Of a DNA stretch of 64,000 nucleotides, positions 38,001 to 47,506 are shown piece by piece. The notes under the pieces are model-generated. The model was not told where the DNA came from, ran no database searches, and worked only from the letters and a program-made list of their open reading frames with translations. The stretch lies in contig OZ245062.1 of the NCBI GenBank assembly GCA_965224785.1, forward strand, positions 1,178,001 to 1,242,000. The letters are read 5' to 3'. The DNA is from JALSNL01 sp036479585. Lineage in GTDB: Bacteria > Bacteroidota > Ignavibacteria > Ignavibacteriales > Melioribacteraceae. Within the stretch, counting starts at the first letter, position 1. Each line of letters starts with the position of its first letter. A program made the position numbers and the translations under genes.

Positions 38001-38021
38001 TTGTTAGAAGATAAAATGTAA
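35001..38021 (+). CDS. Usher-like outer-membrane assembly protein
   Basis: 1006 residues, signal-like N-terminus (FIITWVILFSFSNSF). Residues 80-165 look like a fibronectin-III-type domain (FRWKVRAKTNGEWTRYSN). A helical segment follows, then a long beta-barrel region (about 270-790) interrupted near 440-520 by a small beta-sandwich (WTVEIYKDNRLIKIVKANSDGDFYF ... QVPYSQIPKGRIDYTLSFGRL), which corresponds in position and sequence flavour to the usher plug. The C-terminus has FNAYLDENNNNKFDDFE and a carboxypeptidase-regulatory-like repeat. No standard usher signature is strong, so this is a divergent or alternative usher. Confidence 0.65.
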   Translation: MNNDIKIKNRYYFIITWVILFSFSNSFNKTTNAHTKKEVTNLFSYHNNYTYYFSNLSDSLEIKKDTIKVFSESATNIKPKAIKNNSSSDKRNLAWGQISGAIKYQIIVEAINESAIFGKTYDKIINEEVVSENYFVSDSLLKSISEFRWKVRAKTNGEWTRYSNYNIESVQEQENKEEIINEIVDEIYFNLKYLGLLNEIIVAKFKNDKVYLPILEILAMLQINHKVEFEKKIISGILDNDLKDIYEINFKKLLFAKSNYISKINTDEFIKTDLEYYLTPEKINLFFDLNLKVDFRRLKIKVRSIKTPLYERVINQKELSVYQNLGLEKTYPLLYGRNRNLFKGLFTNYNLNATYIKNQSPIYSYQLGVGAEILGGDFQLFNRQSFLKSKIQFSQTDVRWRYAFINNSYISNIILGNSRATGLNQYEFNGVQISNVPLEDRKIYGNYNVEENTKPNWTVEIYKDNRLIKIVKANSDGDFYFQIPLEYGVVLIEFHKFGTNGEYEIQRKMYQVPYSQIPKGRIDYTLSFGRLIGNQENIFQSSASYGISNWLTTTIGSDIFIDNVKQSSVYNITSARIFENSILDVKIAPNTLLSANLNSIFPNLSNVNLGATFYDENAKLNPTKITKEFTGNIFFPLRFTNASLSFIARGRKTFYNNSERLDISFRSFLNYKRFTPSVEIKHFEFASGNRKIKSDYLNLRLSYSFLLSTNYLTGNLISSRFGYNLSNRNLEYLSFSMSTTFLRKFRINITHTTNFINSFSNTQFRVAYNLPFMRSNTTISGSTFTQSIDGSINFIQNLNAFEFHNRGMIGKSAVAFNAYLDENNNNKFDDFEIRIPDVDVRLSSSGSKQTNKFGSILVHDLNSYSKINASLFGGVNNNPEWKPLNDKFSFISDPNHYKVIDIPFYEASEISGTVNRNINGIKIPVEGITILAENILNKSIKKIKTISDGSFYYYGLQAGQYDIYLDKNDLEKLKVISIPNILETQIKPISADIENEEIEFLLEDKM

Positions 38022-38049
38022 ACAATTAGTTCGTAAATTTTATTGAATT

Positions 38050-38088
38050 GATTTCCAATGAAGCACCGATTAGTTCTTCATCGGAAAT
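38050..38088. terminator. Hairpin between convergent genes
   Basis: GATTTCCAATGAAG (38050-38063) pairs with CTTCATCGGAAATC (38076-38089 approx) in the 89-bp gap between the usher-like gene (plus) and the M16 peptidase gene (minus). It could end both transcripts, although T tracts are poor. Confidence 0.55.
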
Positions 38089-38110
38089 CTTAAATTATTT
38101 AGCCTCACAA

Positions 38111-40885
38111 TTAATTAGAAATAGATGTTTCAGTTTTCTTGGGAGTTTTTAATTTCTCTTCAATTATTTTACCATCAACGTCTATAAGTTTTACTTCCAA
38201 ACCAAGTTGATTTAGTCCAGCTTCAATTTTAGTTCTATCACCAACAACTATCCAATCAATTTTATTTGGATTTAGAACTTTTTTTGCCGCCAAATTAATT
38301 TCTTCCAAACTTAAAGAATTTATCTTAGAAGCATAAGTATCGTAATAATCTTTTGGATAACCATACCTAACCATTTCTCCAAGAGATCCGGCAATTGCAT
38401 TTGCTGTTTCCCAAGAACCAGGCATTCTTAAAGTTTTATTAAGTTTAATTTTATTTAGTTCATCTGATGTTGCTGGTTTATCAGTTATAATTTCGTTTAA
38501 CTCTTTAACAACTTCTTGAATTGATTCTTTAGTCTTATCTGTTTGCACCAAAGCATAAACTAAGAACGGTCGTTGACCTCTAGCCCCTAACAGCATACTC
38601 CTTGAGCCATACGACCAATGTTTGTCCTCTCTTAAATTCATGTTTATTCTTGATGTAAACGATCCACCAAGAATTGTATTCATTGATTCTAAAGCAATAT
38701 TATCTTTATCAGCTTTTGGTGGTGCTACGTGTCCGGCAAGAATAATAGATTGTTGTGCTCCAGGTTTATCCATTAAGTAAATTGTAGATTTATTCTTCAA
38801 TTTAACTTTAGAAATATTTTTCTTAGGAACTTCTTTAGATTCCCAATTAGAAAGTAGGTCTTCAATCTTAGTTTCAATTTCTGCAAGTGTAATATCTCCA
38901 ACCACAACTAAGGTTGCATTGTTTGGTCTTACCCAGGCTTGATGAAACTTTGACAAATCTTCTTTGCTAATTTTTTCAACTGTTTCTTCATAGCCCGATC
39001 CTGTAAAAGGTAAACCGTAAGCATGATCTTTTCCATAAATATATTGAGGGAAAACTCTTAGCGCCATTTGAACGGGAGTTGATTTTTCCCTTTTGATTCC
39101 AGCTATTGCTTGCTTCTTTAATCTATCAAGTTCATTTTGAGGGAATGAAGGATTCAAAAGTACATCAACATAAAGTTCTAATGATTTATCAAGATTTTAT
39201 TTTAATGCAGACATTGATATTGTTGACATATCCAAATTTGAACCAGTTGAAATTTTTGCACCAAGCATTGCAAGTTGTTCACTAATTTCCAAAGCGGATC
39301 TATTATTTGTTCCTTCATCCATCATTGATAAAGTGAGTGATGCAGTTCCAGGTAAACTAAATTGATCTGCGGCATAACCAGCATCTAAAATCATTCTAAA
39401 ATTAACAACAGGAATTGCAGACCTTTGAGCTAGCATAATCTTTAGTCCATTTGATAAAGTAGTTTGCTGAATTTCTGGAAATTTCGCAATTGGTGGAATG
39501 CCCGTTTCTGGCAGTTTTGATCTATCTGCTCCAATGGAATTGTTTGTAAATTTAGGAAAGGGGTGAACTTCTAAAATATTAACTCCATCAGATAACCATT
39601 TGTTTGCAGTTTTTTTAAGTTCACTAATTGTTACATTCGATATTATATTTAATTTTTTTTTGTAGTAATCTGGAGATCCTCCATAGACTTCACTTTGGGC
39701 AAGTATATCAGACTTTCCACCAAAGCCGCCTATTCTTTCTATGCCTCTAATAAAATTTGCAATGTGTTGAGTTCTAACTCTGTCTAATTCTTTTTGGGTT
39801 GGTCCGTAAGTTAAAAATTTAACTAATTCTTCATCAAGTGTTTTCTCAACTGTTGATAAATCAATTCCTTGCTTAGCTGTTGCATTAATTTGGAATTGAC
39901 TTCCGATTTCTCCTGCACTATAATATGCACTAACAGCAGTTGCAATTTGATCTTCGTAAACAAGTCTTTTATAGAATCTAGAAATTTTCCCCATCGCAAG
40001 TATATCACTAATCAAATCCAAATGAACAAGTTCTTCATTTTCCCATTCCGGAACATTCCATGTTTTATAGACTCTAGATTGAGGAACTCTATCTTGAGCA
40101 ATTTGTCTTTTAGTACCGCTCATTTTGGAAACCCAAACATCATGTCTTTTAATCGGAGGACCTGCTGGAATATCTCCAAAGTATAATTCAACTTTTTCTA
40201 AAGCATCTTTTGCAGAAATATCTCCGGCAACTACTAGTACAGCATTCGCAGCTCCATAGTAGGTTTTAAACCATTCATGTACATCTTCCAAACGTGCAGC
40301 ATTTAAGTCATCCATAGAACCTATTACTGTCCAAGAATAAGGATGTCCTTTTTGATAAGTGTTATGTCTAATCATTTCTCTAGAAACTGCATAAGGTTGG
40401 TTCTCACCTTGTCTTTTTTCGTTTTGAACTACTCCTCGTTGCTCATCAAGTTTTTCTTGAGTAATTGCACCAAGTAAGTGTCCCAATCTATCAGACTCCA
40501 TCCAAAGAGCAAGGTCTATTGCTGAAGTTGGTACATTTTGGAAATAATTTGTTCTATCACTATTTGTTGTTCCGTTTAGATCAGTTGCACCAACACGTTC
40601 TAGTGCCTGAAAATAATCATCATCAAAGTTTTCACTTCCATTAAACATTAAGTGTTCAAACAAATGAGCAAAACCAGTTTTACCTTGGTTCTCGTTTTTA
40701 GAGCCAACGTGATACCAAATATTAACAGCAACAATTGGAGCTTTATGATCTTCATGAACAATAAGTGTAAGCCCATTATCTAATACAAATTTTTCAAATT
40801 TTATATCAATATCATCAACACTTTGGGCAAAAGAAATTGTAGATATTAAAATAATAAAAGATGCTAAATAGGTTATCTTTTTCAT
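38111..40885 (-). pseudogene. M16-family zinc peptidase interrupted by in-frame TAA
   Basis: Read through one TAA near 39197-39199, the frame gives about 924 residues with two M16 units, the usual form in Bacteroidota. N-terminal unit: signal peptide (SFIILISTISFAQ), zinc motif HLFEH in KTGFAHLFEHLMF and the distal Glu in RGVVQNEKR. C-terminal inactive unit: VDVLLNPSFPQNELDRLKKQ, NATLVVVGDI, SWETANAIAGSLGEMVRYG. The interruption falls in MSALK-stop-NLDKSLELYV, most simply AAA to TAA; reading frame is otherwise continuous. Either a genuine nonsense mutation, two cooperating polypeptides, or a base error. The catalytic half is complete. Confidence 0.88.
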
Positions 40886-41060
40886 AGTTCCTCGTTAGTT
40901 ATCTAAATGATTAAACAAAATAATTGAAAATTATTTATAGTTATTTGACGCTATTAAATTAGTAAAGTTTCAGTTAATTCTTAACATTAAAATAGTTTAA
41001 ATGTAAAATGTAAAAAACTTCTGAAAATTGAAATTCAGATAAGAACCTTTCATACAGAGT

Positions 41061-41103
41061 GGAGTCGAAGTGTGTAAACAGTTTAATTTACTGGTTCGAC
41101 TCC
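41061..41103. repeat. Inverted repeat GGAGTCGAA/TTCGACTCC
   Basis: GGAGTCGAA (41061-41069) and TTCGACTCC (41095-41103) pair. The same sequence family recurs at 47507-47571. It lies in the 40886-41231 gap, whose remainder shows nothing but the terminator at 41175. Confidence 0.6.
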
Positions 41104-41174
41104 GCTCACCATGACTATCACTATAACATTTCAGAAGTTTCAGAATTAGTAATATCAAAATACTAAGCTTTTTA

Positions 41175-41207
41175 AAATAAAAAAGGGGATACAAAAATGC
41201 ATCCCCT
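41175..41207 (-). terminator. Terminator of the mechanosensitive channel gene
   Basis: On the minus strand AGGGGATGCAT...ATCCCCT is followed by T6, 25 bp beyond the stop of the gene at 41232. Confidence 0.85.
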
Positions 41208-41231
41208 AAAAGTAAAAATATATTTTTCTTA

Positions 41232-42725
41232 CTATTTGTTAATTGAATTATTCCATTCAGAAAGTTTTTTAGCAGCAATCTCTCTACCACCAAAACCAAA
41301 TGCTATAGCTACTGCAATTGCAATTGCACCAAGTAACAATCCGAAAGCCATATTTATAATTTCATTTGCTAAGCCCATATGACGTAATGCCATTGCACCA
41401 GCAAGAATTATAATAGCAGTCTTAGCAATAATTGCAAGAGTAGTAGCATTTGCTATACTACTTTCTTTAACAACGTTACCAGCTAGGTTTGCAAAGAAGA
41501 TTCCAACTCCAAGAATTACAATTCCAAATAAAATATGTCCACCCAAAATTGTAAACTGAGAAACCATATCCGCAAGCATTTCAAAACCAAGAGTGTTGAA
41601 TGATTCAATAAATGCAAACAACATCATAGTAACAAGAATAATGTAACCAACTAATTTAGAAGGGGATTTGCTTCCAAGTGGTGCATCTTTTTGAATCCCT
41701 AATTTTACAAATAGATTATCAAAACCAATTCCACTTAGTAAGTTTTCCACAAATCCAGAAAGTACTTTTGCTATTACATAAGAGATTCCAAGAATAACAG
41801 CAGCAGCAAAAATTGCTGGAATAGTTTCTAATATTTGACTTAACATTTTACTTGCTGGTTGTGTAATTGCATCTAATTGAAGTGCGTTTAATCCAGCAAT
41901 AATAATTGGTATTAGTATTAGAATGTAAAGTACTAAACCAACAAGTGATGAAAGTGATTGACTTCCAAGAGCATTGTTCAATCCAACTTTTTCACTTAGT
42001 CTATCAATACCAAGAGCTGCAAGAAGACTAGTAACAATTTGGCGAACTATTTTAGCTACAAACCAACCAACTCCAATAATTATTCCAGCAGTTAAAATAT
42101 TAGGAAGGAAATCTAGAATTTTATTCATCATACCTTGAATTGGTTCTAATATTCCACCTAGATTTAATGCTCCAAGTATTCCTGGAAGAAATAATAAAAA
42201 TACTAACCAATAAGCAATATCACCAAGAGATTTAGAAATTGGAATTTGTTTTGAATCTTCAGTTGCTGCATGAGCGGAGATTTTCTCATCTACTTTAAGT
42301 GAATGTAAACCTGTGGTAATTACTTTTTTAAGTACTGTAGCTAACAACCATGCAAGTAATAATAAAACGCCAGCTCCCAAAAGTTGCGGTAGGTAACCTA
42401 AAACTTGGTCAAGTAAATTATTAAGTGGTTCTGTAATTATTGTTAATTGTAGAGCTTGGAAAAAAGCGACTAAAACAAATAACATCAAAAACCAAAATAT
42501 TCCACGAGAAATCGAATGCTCAAGTTGAAAAGGTTTTTTCCCATCATCTGCTCCTAAACGGTTACCAATTCGGTTATCAAAATCTGTTTTTTTTAATAAA
42601 CTTTTTACTACGCTTGAAATGATTGAAGCTACAACCCAACCAATAACAAGAATAGCTATTGCTCCAAGTAAGTTAGGTACGTAACTACCAATGAGATGTG
42701 TAATTTCGTTAAAAGTGTTTTGCAT
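41232..42725 (-). CDS. CmpX/TM_helix-repeat mechanosensitive channel family protein
   Basis: 497 residues with about ten membrane helices in five repeated pairs. Each repeat has the form LLGAIAILVIGWVVASIISSVVKSLLKK or ILTAGIIIGVGWFVAKIVRQIVTSLLAALG, the TM_helix (PF05552) motif related to the pore segment of MscS. The C-terminal IAVAIAFGFGGREIAAKKLSEW is the usual ending. The large soluble MscS beta-domain is absent, so conductance is not certain. It neighbours two OmpA-like proteins and MscL, suggesting an envelope/osmotic-stress gene group. Confidence 0.83.
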   Translation of the reverse strand: MQNTFNEITHLIGSYVPNLLGAIAILVIGWVVASIISSVVKSLLKKTDFDNRIGNRLGADDGKKPFQLEHSISRGIFWFLMLFVLVAFFQALQLTIITEPLNNLLDQVLGYLPQLLGAGVLLLLAWLLATVLKKVITTGLHSLKVDEKISAHAATEDSKQIPISKSLGDIAYWLVFLLFLPGILGALNLGGILEPIQGMMNKILDFLPNILTAGIIIGVGWFVAKIVRQIVTSLLAALGIDRLSEKVGLNNALGSQSLSSLVGLVLYILILIPIIIAGLNALQLDAITQPASKMLSQILETIPAIFAAAVILGISYVIAKVLSGFVENLLSGIGFDNLFVKLGIQKDAPLGSKSPSKLVGYIILVTMMLFAFIESFNTLGFEMLADMVSQFTILGGHILFGIVILGVGIFFANLAGNVVKESSIANATTLAIIAKTAIIILAGAMALRHMGLANEIINMAFGLLLGAIAIAVAIAFGFGGREIAAKKLSEWNNSINK

Positions 42726-42766
42726 GAGGCCTCCGAATTAATTGAAAAATATTATTTATTAAAGTG

Positions 42767-42795
42767 AAAATAAAAAGCCCTCAAAGAGAGGGCTT
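42767..42795 (-). terminator. Terminator of OmpA-like gene 1
   Basis: On the minus strand AAGCCCTC...GAGGGCTT is followed by TTTTA, 9 bp past the stop at 42804. Confidence 0.85.
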
Positions 42796-42803
42796 AAAGA
42801 AAA

Positions 42804-44330
42804 TTAGTTAAGTTTTTGAAATCCAATACGTCTATTATTTTGTCTTCCTTCTTTTGTATTATTATTTGCTATAGGATTGTCTTCACCATAACCCTTAGCA
42901 GTAAGTCTAGTGGCATCAATACCTTTTTTCACCAACCAAAGTTTAACAGCATCAGCTCTCTTTTGAGAAAGTTTTTGATTAGAGGTTGCACTACCAACAT
43001 TATCAGTATAACCTTGTATCTCAACTTTTAGATTTGGATATGTTACAAGAGTATTGTAAGCTTTATTTAGAATGAACTCAGAACTAGGATTTATGATAGC
43101 TTTAGCAGTTGCAAATGTTACACCTTCAAGAACCATTGGCGAACTAATATCTAGAATTTGAGATTCATCAATATCATCATCAGGATTATGCGGATCGGTT
43201 TTTCTATTATATTCACTATAATCATTTGTTCCACCACCATCTGTATCTGCTTTGTTAGGATCTGAATTGAAGTTATTAATTTCTATACCATCATTTAATC
43301 CATCTCCATCTGTATCTGCGTTTGAAGGATTAGTTTTGTGTTTATCAAGTTCAGCAAAATCACCCAAGCCATCATCATCAGTATCTTTTTTTGCTGGATT
43401 AGTTTTGTATTTGTTAACTTCGTAACCATCACCTAAAGTATCACCATCAGTATCCTTTTTGTTAGGATCAGTTTTATGATTTTTAACTTCTGCATAATCA
43501 TTTAGTTCATCTCCATCTGTATCAACAGAGTTAGGATCTGTATTATATTTCACAACTTCTTCATAATCATTCAAGCCATCTTTATCACTGTCTGTTGCTA
43601 ATGGGTCAGTATTATATTTCTTTACTTCATCACCATCATTTAATCCATCTCCATCTGTATCAGCAACATTAGGATCAGTCCCTAATTCTTTTTCTTCACG
43701 CTCAGTTAATCCATCGTTATCAGCATCAGTATTACCTGAACCAGTTACAAAAGTAAAACCAACTCCAAAATCAAAATAACCATCATTACCACTACCACTA
43801 TTGAAGTAGTTTAAGTCATCTGAAAAAGTTAGGTTATAACCAGCAGAAAAATCTAACAAAATGTCATCAGCAACTGCTAATTCAACTCCAAGTCCAACTG
43901 GCACAAACTGTGTCCAACCACTTTCTTTAGTTGCTTCAGGTGAAACTGATAATGGTTTGTCTTCCACAAACCATCTTAGCATTCCAAACCCTCCATAAAC
44001 ATAAGGGTTTAATTTATCTCCATCGAAAGGAGCAATTACTAATCGTAAATCTGCTGGAACAATTGAAGTTGCCCACAAACTTTTGTAATTATCAAAAGCA
44101 TTTAATTTTCCAATTCCAACTCCAATTTCAGCTTCAATACTTGGAGTAATTTCATAACGTAAATATCCTCTTCCTTGATATGAAAATCTATAAAGTTCAT
44201 TATCAAAATCAGTATTATGAATTAAGAAGTGTCCTTGAATTCCGTATTTAACTGAGTAATTGTGGAATTGTGCAAAAGTTGTAGAAAGTATTAAAAAAAG
44301 TAATATAAATATTAGATTTTTAATTTTCAT
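42804..44330 (-). CDS. OmpA-family protein with thrombospondin type 3 repeats, copy 1
   Basis: 508 residues. Signal peptide (LIFILLFLILSTTFA), an N-terminal eight-strand-like barrel (about 20-200), then about nine TSP3 calcium-binding repeats (DTDGDGLNDGDEVKKYNTDP and variants, about 205-385), and a C-terminal OmpA peptidoglycan-binding domain (VEIQGYTDNVGSATSNQKLSQKRADAV, GYGEDNPIANNNTKEGRQNNRRI). It anchors the outer membrane to the cell wall with a Ca-dependent rigid spacer. A tandem paralogue follows upstream. Confidence 0.93.
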   Translation of the reverse strand: MKIKNLIFILLFLILSTTFAQFHNYSVKYGIQGHFLIHNTDFDNELYRFSYQGRGYLRYEITPSIEAEIGVGIGKLNAFDNYKSLWATSIVPADLRLVIAPFDGDKLNPYVYGGFGMLRWFVEDKPLSVSPEATKESGWTQFVPVGLGVELAVADDILLDFSAGYNLTFSDDLNYFNSGSGNDGYFDFGVGFTFVTGSGNTDADNDGLTEREEKELGTDPNVADTDGDGLNDGDEVKKYNTDPLATDSDKDGLNDYEEVVKYNTDPNSVDTDGDELNDYAEVKNHKTDPNKKDTDGDTLGDGYEVNKYKTNPAKKDTDDDGLGDFAELDKHKTNPSNADTDGDGLNDGIEINNFNSDPNKADTDGGGTNDYSEYNRKTDPHNPDDDIDESQILDISSPMVLEGVTFATAKAIINPSSEFILNKAYNTLVTYPNLKVEIQGYTDNVGSATSNQKLSQKRADAVKLWLVKKGIDATRLTAKGYGEDNPIANNNTKEGRQNNRRIGFQKLN

Positions 44331-44442
44331 TTATCTCTCCTAAAGAATGATTGAAAAAAATTAAATACGGTTAAAAAGGAAACAAGAAAAAAGTTAGTCA
44401 GAAGAATACAATAAATTAGCTGTTAGTCTATTAGCAAATTTG

Positions 44443-44481
44443 GAAAAAAAATCACAGAACTAATAAAAATTAGTTCTGTGA
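44443..44481 (-). terminator. Terminator of OmpA-like gene 2
   Basis: On the minus strand TCACAGAACTAAT pairs with ATTAGTTCTGTGA, followed by T8. It lies 6 bp past the stop at 44487. Confidence 0.92.
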
Positions 44482-44486
44482 AAAAA

Positions 44487-46022
44487 TTAGTTTACTTTTA
44501 CAAATTCAATTCTTCTGTTTAATCTTCTACCTTCTTTTGTACTGTTACTTGCAATAGGATTTTGCTCTCCATAACCTCTTGCACTAACTCTATTAGCAGC
44601 AATACCTTTATTGATAATCCAAAAGCGAACTGAATTAGCACGTCTTTGTGATAATTGTAAATTAGAAGAAGCGTTACCAATGTTATCTGTGTAACCTCTA
44701 ATTTCCACTATCAAATCAGAATGAGCATTTAAAGTATTTAATACTTGAATTAGCATTCTTTCTGATTCTGGGGTTAGTTGAGAACTACTAGTTGCAAATG
44801 TTACACCGTCTAGAACTATAGGTGAACTAATATCAAGAATAATATCATCTTCAGGGTTAAGTGGGTTTGTTCCTCTATCAACTTCTGTTTTGTCAGATTC
44901 TCCACCACCATCAGTATCAGCAATAGTTGGTTTGGTATTGTACTTTAACACTTCATCACCATCGGATAAACCATCTTCGTCAGTATCCGGATTAGTTGGA
45001 GACGATTTATGACGTTCAATTTCTTCGCCATCATTTAATCCATCACTATCAGTATCTGCTTTGCTAGGATTAGTTTTAGTCGTATAAAATTCAACATCGT
45101 CACTTAAACCATCAAAATCAGTATCACTTCTAAGAGGATCAGTTTTAAGTTCATTTACTTCTTGTCCGTCACTCAAATTATCTTCATCAGTATCTTTTAT
45201 GTTTGGATTAGTTTTATAATCTCTAATTTCTACAAAGTCATTCAGTCCATCACCATCACTATCTGCTTCTAACGGATTAGTTTTATATTGATGTAATTCA
45301 AGTCCATCAAGAATACCATCTCCATCAGTATCTGAAACATCAGGGTTTGTACCTAGCTCCAGTTCTTGATTCTTAGTAAGTCCATCAGAATCAGAATCAG
45401 AATTTCCACTTTCACCTGAATAGATTAGACCTAAACCAAAAGCCCAATAACCATCATTAGCTCCTTTGCCTTTTGAGTCTTTATTATTATAATAGTTAAG
45501 ATCATCGGTAAAAAGAAAAGAGTACCCGGCAGAAAGATCTAACATCAATCCATTTGTAAGTTTTACTTCTGCACCGCCACCAATAGGGATAAAGAAATCA
45601 CCACCACTTTCTTCAACAGGAGCGGGAGTTAGGTAGAGCGGTTTATTTAATACTTCCCATTTTAAATAACCACCACCAGCATAAAAATAAGGATTTAAAT
45701 TTGCAGCATCAAAAGGACTAAAAAGAAGTCTCATATCTACTGGGATAAGACTAGATTTCCAATAATCATTAACCGGATCATCACCAGCAATAATTCCATA
45801 ACCAGCACCAAGTTCTAAATCTAATAAGCGTCCAAGGTTGAATCTAAGTAATACTCTTCCAAGGTACGAAGCTTTAAAATCATCATTTGCAAAATCAGTA
45901 TCAGGTAGTATTCCAAAACCTTGGATACCACCTTTTACTGAATAGTCGTTAAACTGTGCAAAATGAATTGAAGTAAATAAAAGAGTAATTAGTATTGAAG
46001 AAATTATATTTTTCATATTCAT
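44487..46022 (-). CDS. OmpA-family protein with thrombospondin type 3 repeats, copy 2
   Basis: 511 residues with the same plan as its neighbour: signal peptide (SILITLLFTSIHFA), barrel, about eight TSP3 repeats (DSDGLTKNQELELG, DTDGDGILDGLELHQYKTNP, DTDEDNLSDGQEVNELKTDP), OmpA domain (VEIRGYTDNIGNASSNLQLSQRRANSVRF, GYGEQNPIASNSTKEGRRLNRRIEF). Clearly a tandem duplicate that has diverged in the barrel. Each copy has its own terminator. 27 bp separate it from the mscL gene upstream. Confidence 0.93.
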   Translation of the reverse strand: MNMKNIISSILITLLFTSIHFAQFNDYSVKGGIQGFGILPDTDFANDDFKASYLGRVLLRFNLGRLLDLELGAGYGIIAGDDPVNDYWKSSLIPVDMRLLFSPFDAANLNPYFYAGGGYLKWEVLNKPLYLTPAPVEESGGDFFIPIGGGAEVKLTNGLMLDLSAGYSFLFTDDLNYYNNKDSKGKGANDGYWAFGLGLIYSGESGNSDSDSDGLTKNQELELGTNPDVSDTDGDGILDGLELHQYKTNPLEADSDGDGLNDFVEIRDYKTNPNIKDTDEDNLSDGQEVNELKTDPLRSDTDFDGLSDDVEFYTTKTNPSKADTDSDGLNDGEEIERHKSSPTNPDTDEDGLSDGDEVLKYNTKPTIADTDGGGESDKTEVDRGTNPLNPEDDIILDISSPIVLDGVTFATSSSQLTPESERMLIQVLNTLNAHSDLIVEIRGYTDNIGNASSNLQLSQRRANSVRFWIINKGIAANRVSARGYGEQNPIASNSTKEGRRLNRRIEFVKVN

Positions 46023-46049
46023 ATTGTTTTGCCCCCATAACTAAAATAA

Positions 46050-46451
46050 TTATTTTTTTAATAAGTCGCGAATTTCTTCTAATAGTACTTCGTTTTTTGG
46101 TGGTGCAGCTGGTGCCTCTTCTACTTTTTTCCTCATATTGTTATATGCTTTTACCATCATGAACATTACGAAACCAACGATAACTAAGTTAATTATTGTA
46201 TTAATCCATTCTCCATACATAATTGCGTTTTCAGTAACAAATCCTGCTTCGCCAGCCTTACCACTTGCTTCGGTCAATATAAATTTCATATCTTTAAAAT
46301 CCATTCCGCCTGAGAAGTGACCAACGAAGGGCATTACTATCAAATTAACAAAACCAGTAACAACCATTCCGATTGCACCCGCCATGATTACAGCTACAGC
46401 AAATTCTATAACATTTCCGCCCATAATAAAATCTTTGAATTCTTTTAACAT
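46050..46451 (-). CDS. mscL: Large-conductance mechanosensitive channel MscL
   Basis: 133 residues, normal length. MLKEFKDFIMGGNVIEFAVAVIMAGAIGMVV is the TM1 signature (K-EFK-F--RGNV in the family; here MGGNVIEFAVAV), followed by a periplasmic loop and TM2 (YGEWINTIINLVIVGFVMFMMV), then the cytoplasmic helix with PPKNEVLLEEIRDLLK. It opens as a pressure valve on hypo-osmotic shock. Confidence 0.96.
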   Translation of the reverse strand: MLKEFKDFIMGGNVIEFAVAVIMAGAIGMVVTGFVNLIVMPFVGHFSGGMDFKDMKFILTEASGKAGEAGFVTENAIMYGEWINTIINLVIVGFVMFMMVKAYNNMRKKVEEAPAAPPKNEVLLEEIRDLLKK

Positions 46452-46495
46452 GATATATCTCCTATTTTTGTTTATTGTTTATTAGATTAGTTAAA

Positions 46496-47353
46496 TTAAA
46501 ATATTAAGTATGTTAAACCAATTTGTAAAGCTTCTTTAATTTGTGTTTTTCTTGTTTGATCTACATCGTGTACAATTAAAACATTCAAGTTTACATTTAC
46601 ATATTTGTTAATTTGTGCTGTTAGCATATTGTCCCATCGAACATCCCAAATATCTAATGCATCAAAAGCACTAAACAAACGAAGCTCTGATACATAAGCT
46701 AAATTTTCGCCAAGTTGGAAAGCTCCTTTAGTTACTGACTCAACACCAGCTTCAAATCTAAAAGTTTCAAGTTCGTTTAGTGTCTCAACATCATCAGAGT
46801 AATTTGTGAATCTACTTGTAAAAGTTTCTTGCAAACCAAAACCTAAACGAGTTGAAAAGTTTTTTGAATGTTCGTAAAGCAAACCGAATGATTGCATAAA
46901 ATAACCAGGATCAAAAAAAGCAGATTTTTGAACTGGATCATCTCCACTATAATCATAACCGGGAAGAATAACAGAACGGAAAGTATTACTAAAATAAGGC
47001 TTGGCAAACCAGCCAGCTTCGTATTGAACTAAGTTCTCTAAAAATATTTCATTGTCTGTTGTCCTAAATTCTTGGTCGCCTAATTTAGTTTTACCAACTG
47101 CTAACTTAAGTGTGTTCACAAATCCCCAAGGATTAGTGTAATAGTTTAGTCCAAAATTTCCGTAACCAACAAATGACAATGCGTCCTCACCACCTTGTGT
47201 CCAATTGCTAAGTGAAATTTGACTAAGATTTAATCCGGCAACACCAGCAGGTATCCAAGTGTTTTGAGGTATTGTATCTTTTTTTGTTTCTTCTTGTGCT
47301 AACATTACTGTTGTTAAAAAAAGAATAGTTAGTAATATTGTTTTTGTTTTCAC
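46496..47353 (-). CDS. DUF3078 outer-membrane-associated protein
   Basis: About 285 residues from the GTG at 47351-47353, chosen because AGGAG lies seven bases upstream and a signal peptide follows (TILLTILFLTTVMLAQ). DUF3078 features: PAGVAGLNLSQISLSNWTQGGEDALSFVGYGNFGLNY, LKLAVGKTKLGDQEFRTTDNEIFLENLVQY, ending LQIGLTYLIF. Probably a beta-barrel in the outer membrane. Function unknown; common in Bacteroidota. Confidence 0.85.
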   Translation of the reverse strand: MKTKTILLTILFLTTVMLAQEETKKDTIPQNTWIPAGVAGLNLSQISLSNWTQGGEDALSFVGYGNFGLNYYTNPWGFVNTLKLAVGKTKLGDQEFRTTDNEIFLENLVQYEAGWFAKPYFSNTFRSVILPGYDYSGDDPVQKSAFFDPGYFMQSFGLLYEHSKNFSTRLGFGLQETFTSRFTNYSDDVETLNELETFRFEAGVESVTKGAFQLGENLAYVSELRLFSAFDALDIWDVRWDNMLTAQINKYVNVNLNVLIVHDVDQTRKTQIKEALQIGLTYLIF

Positions 47354-47506
47354 AAACTCTCCTAAAGTTTTGATTATTAAAATATTAACTCCAAATATAT
47401 CAATTAAATTTAAAGTATTCCACAACAAACTTTAGCAGATAATTAGAACATATAATTTTCTTAACAACTTCGTCATGCTAGCAACTTGTCCGACCATCTG
47501 GTTGGC

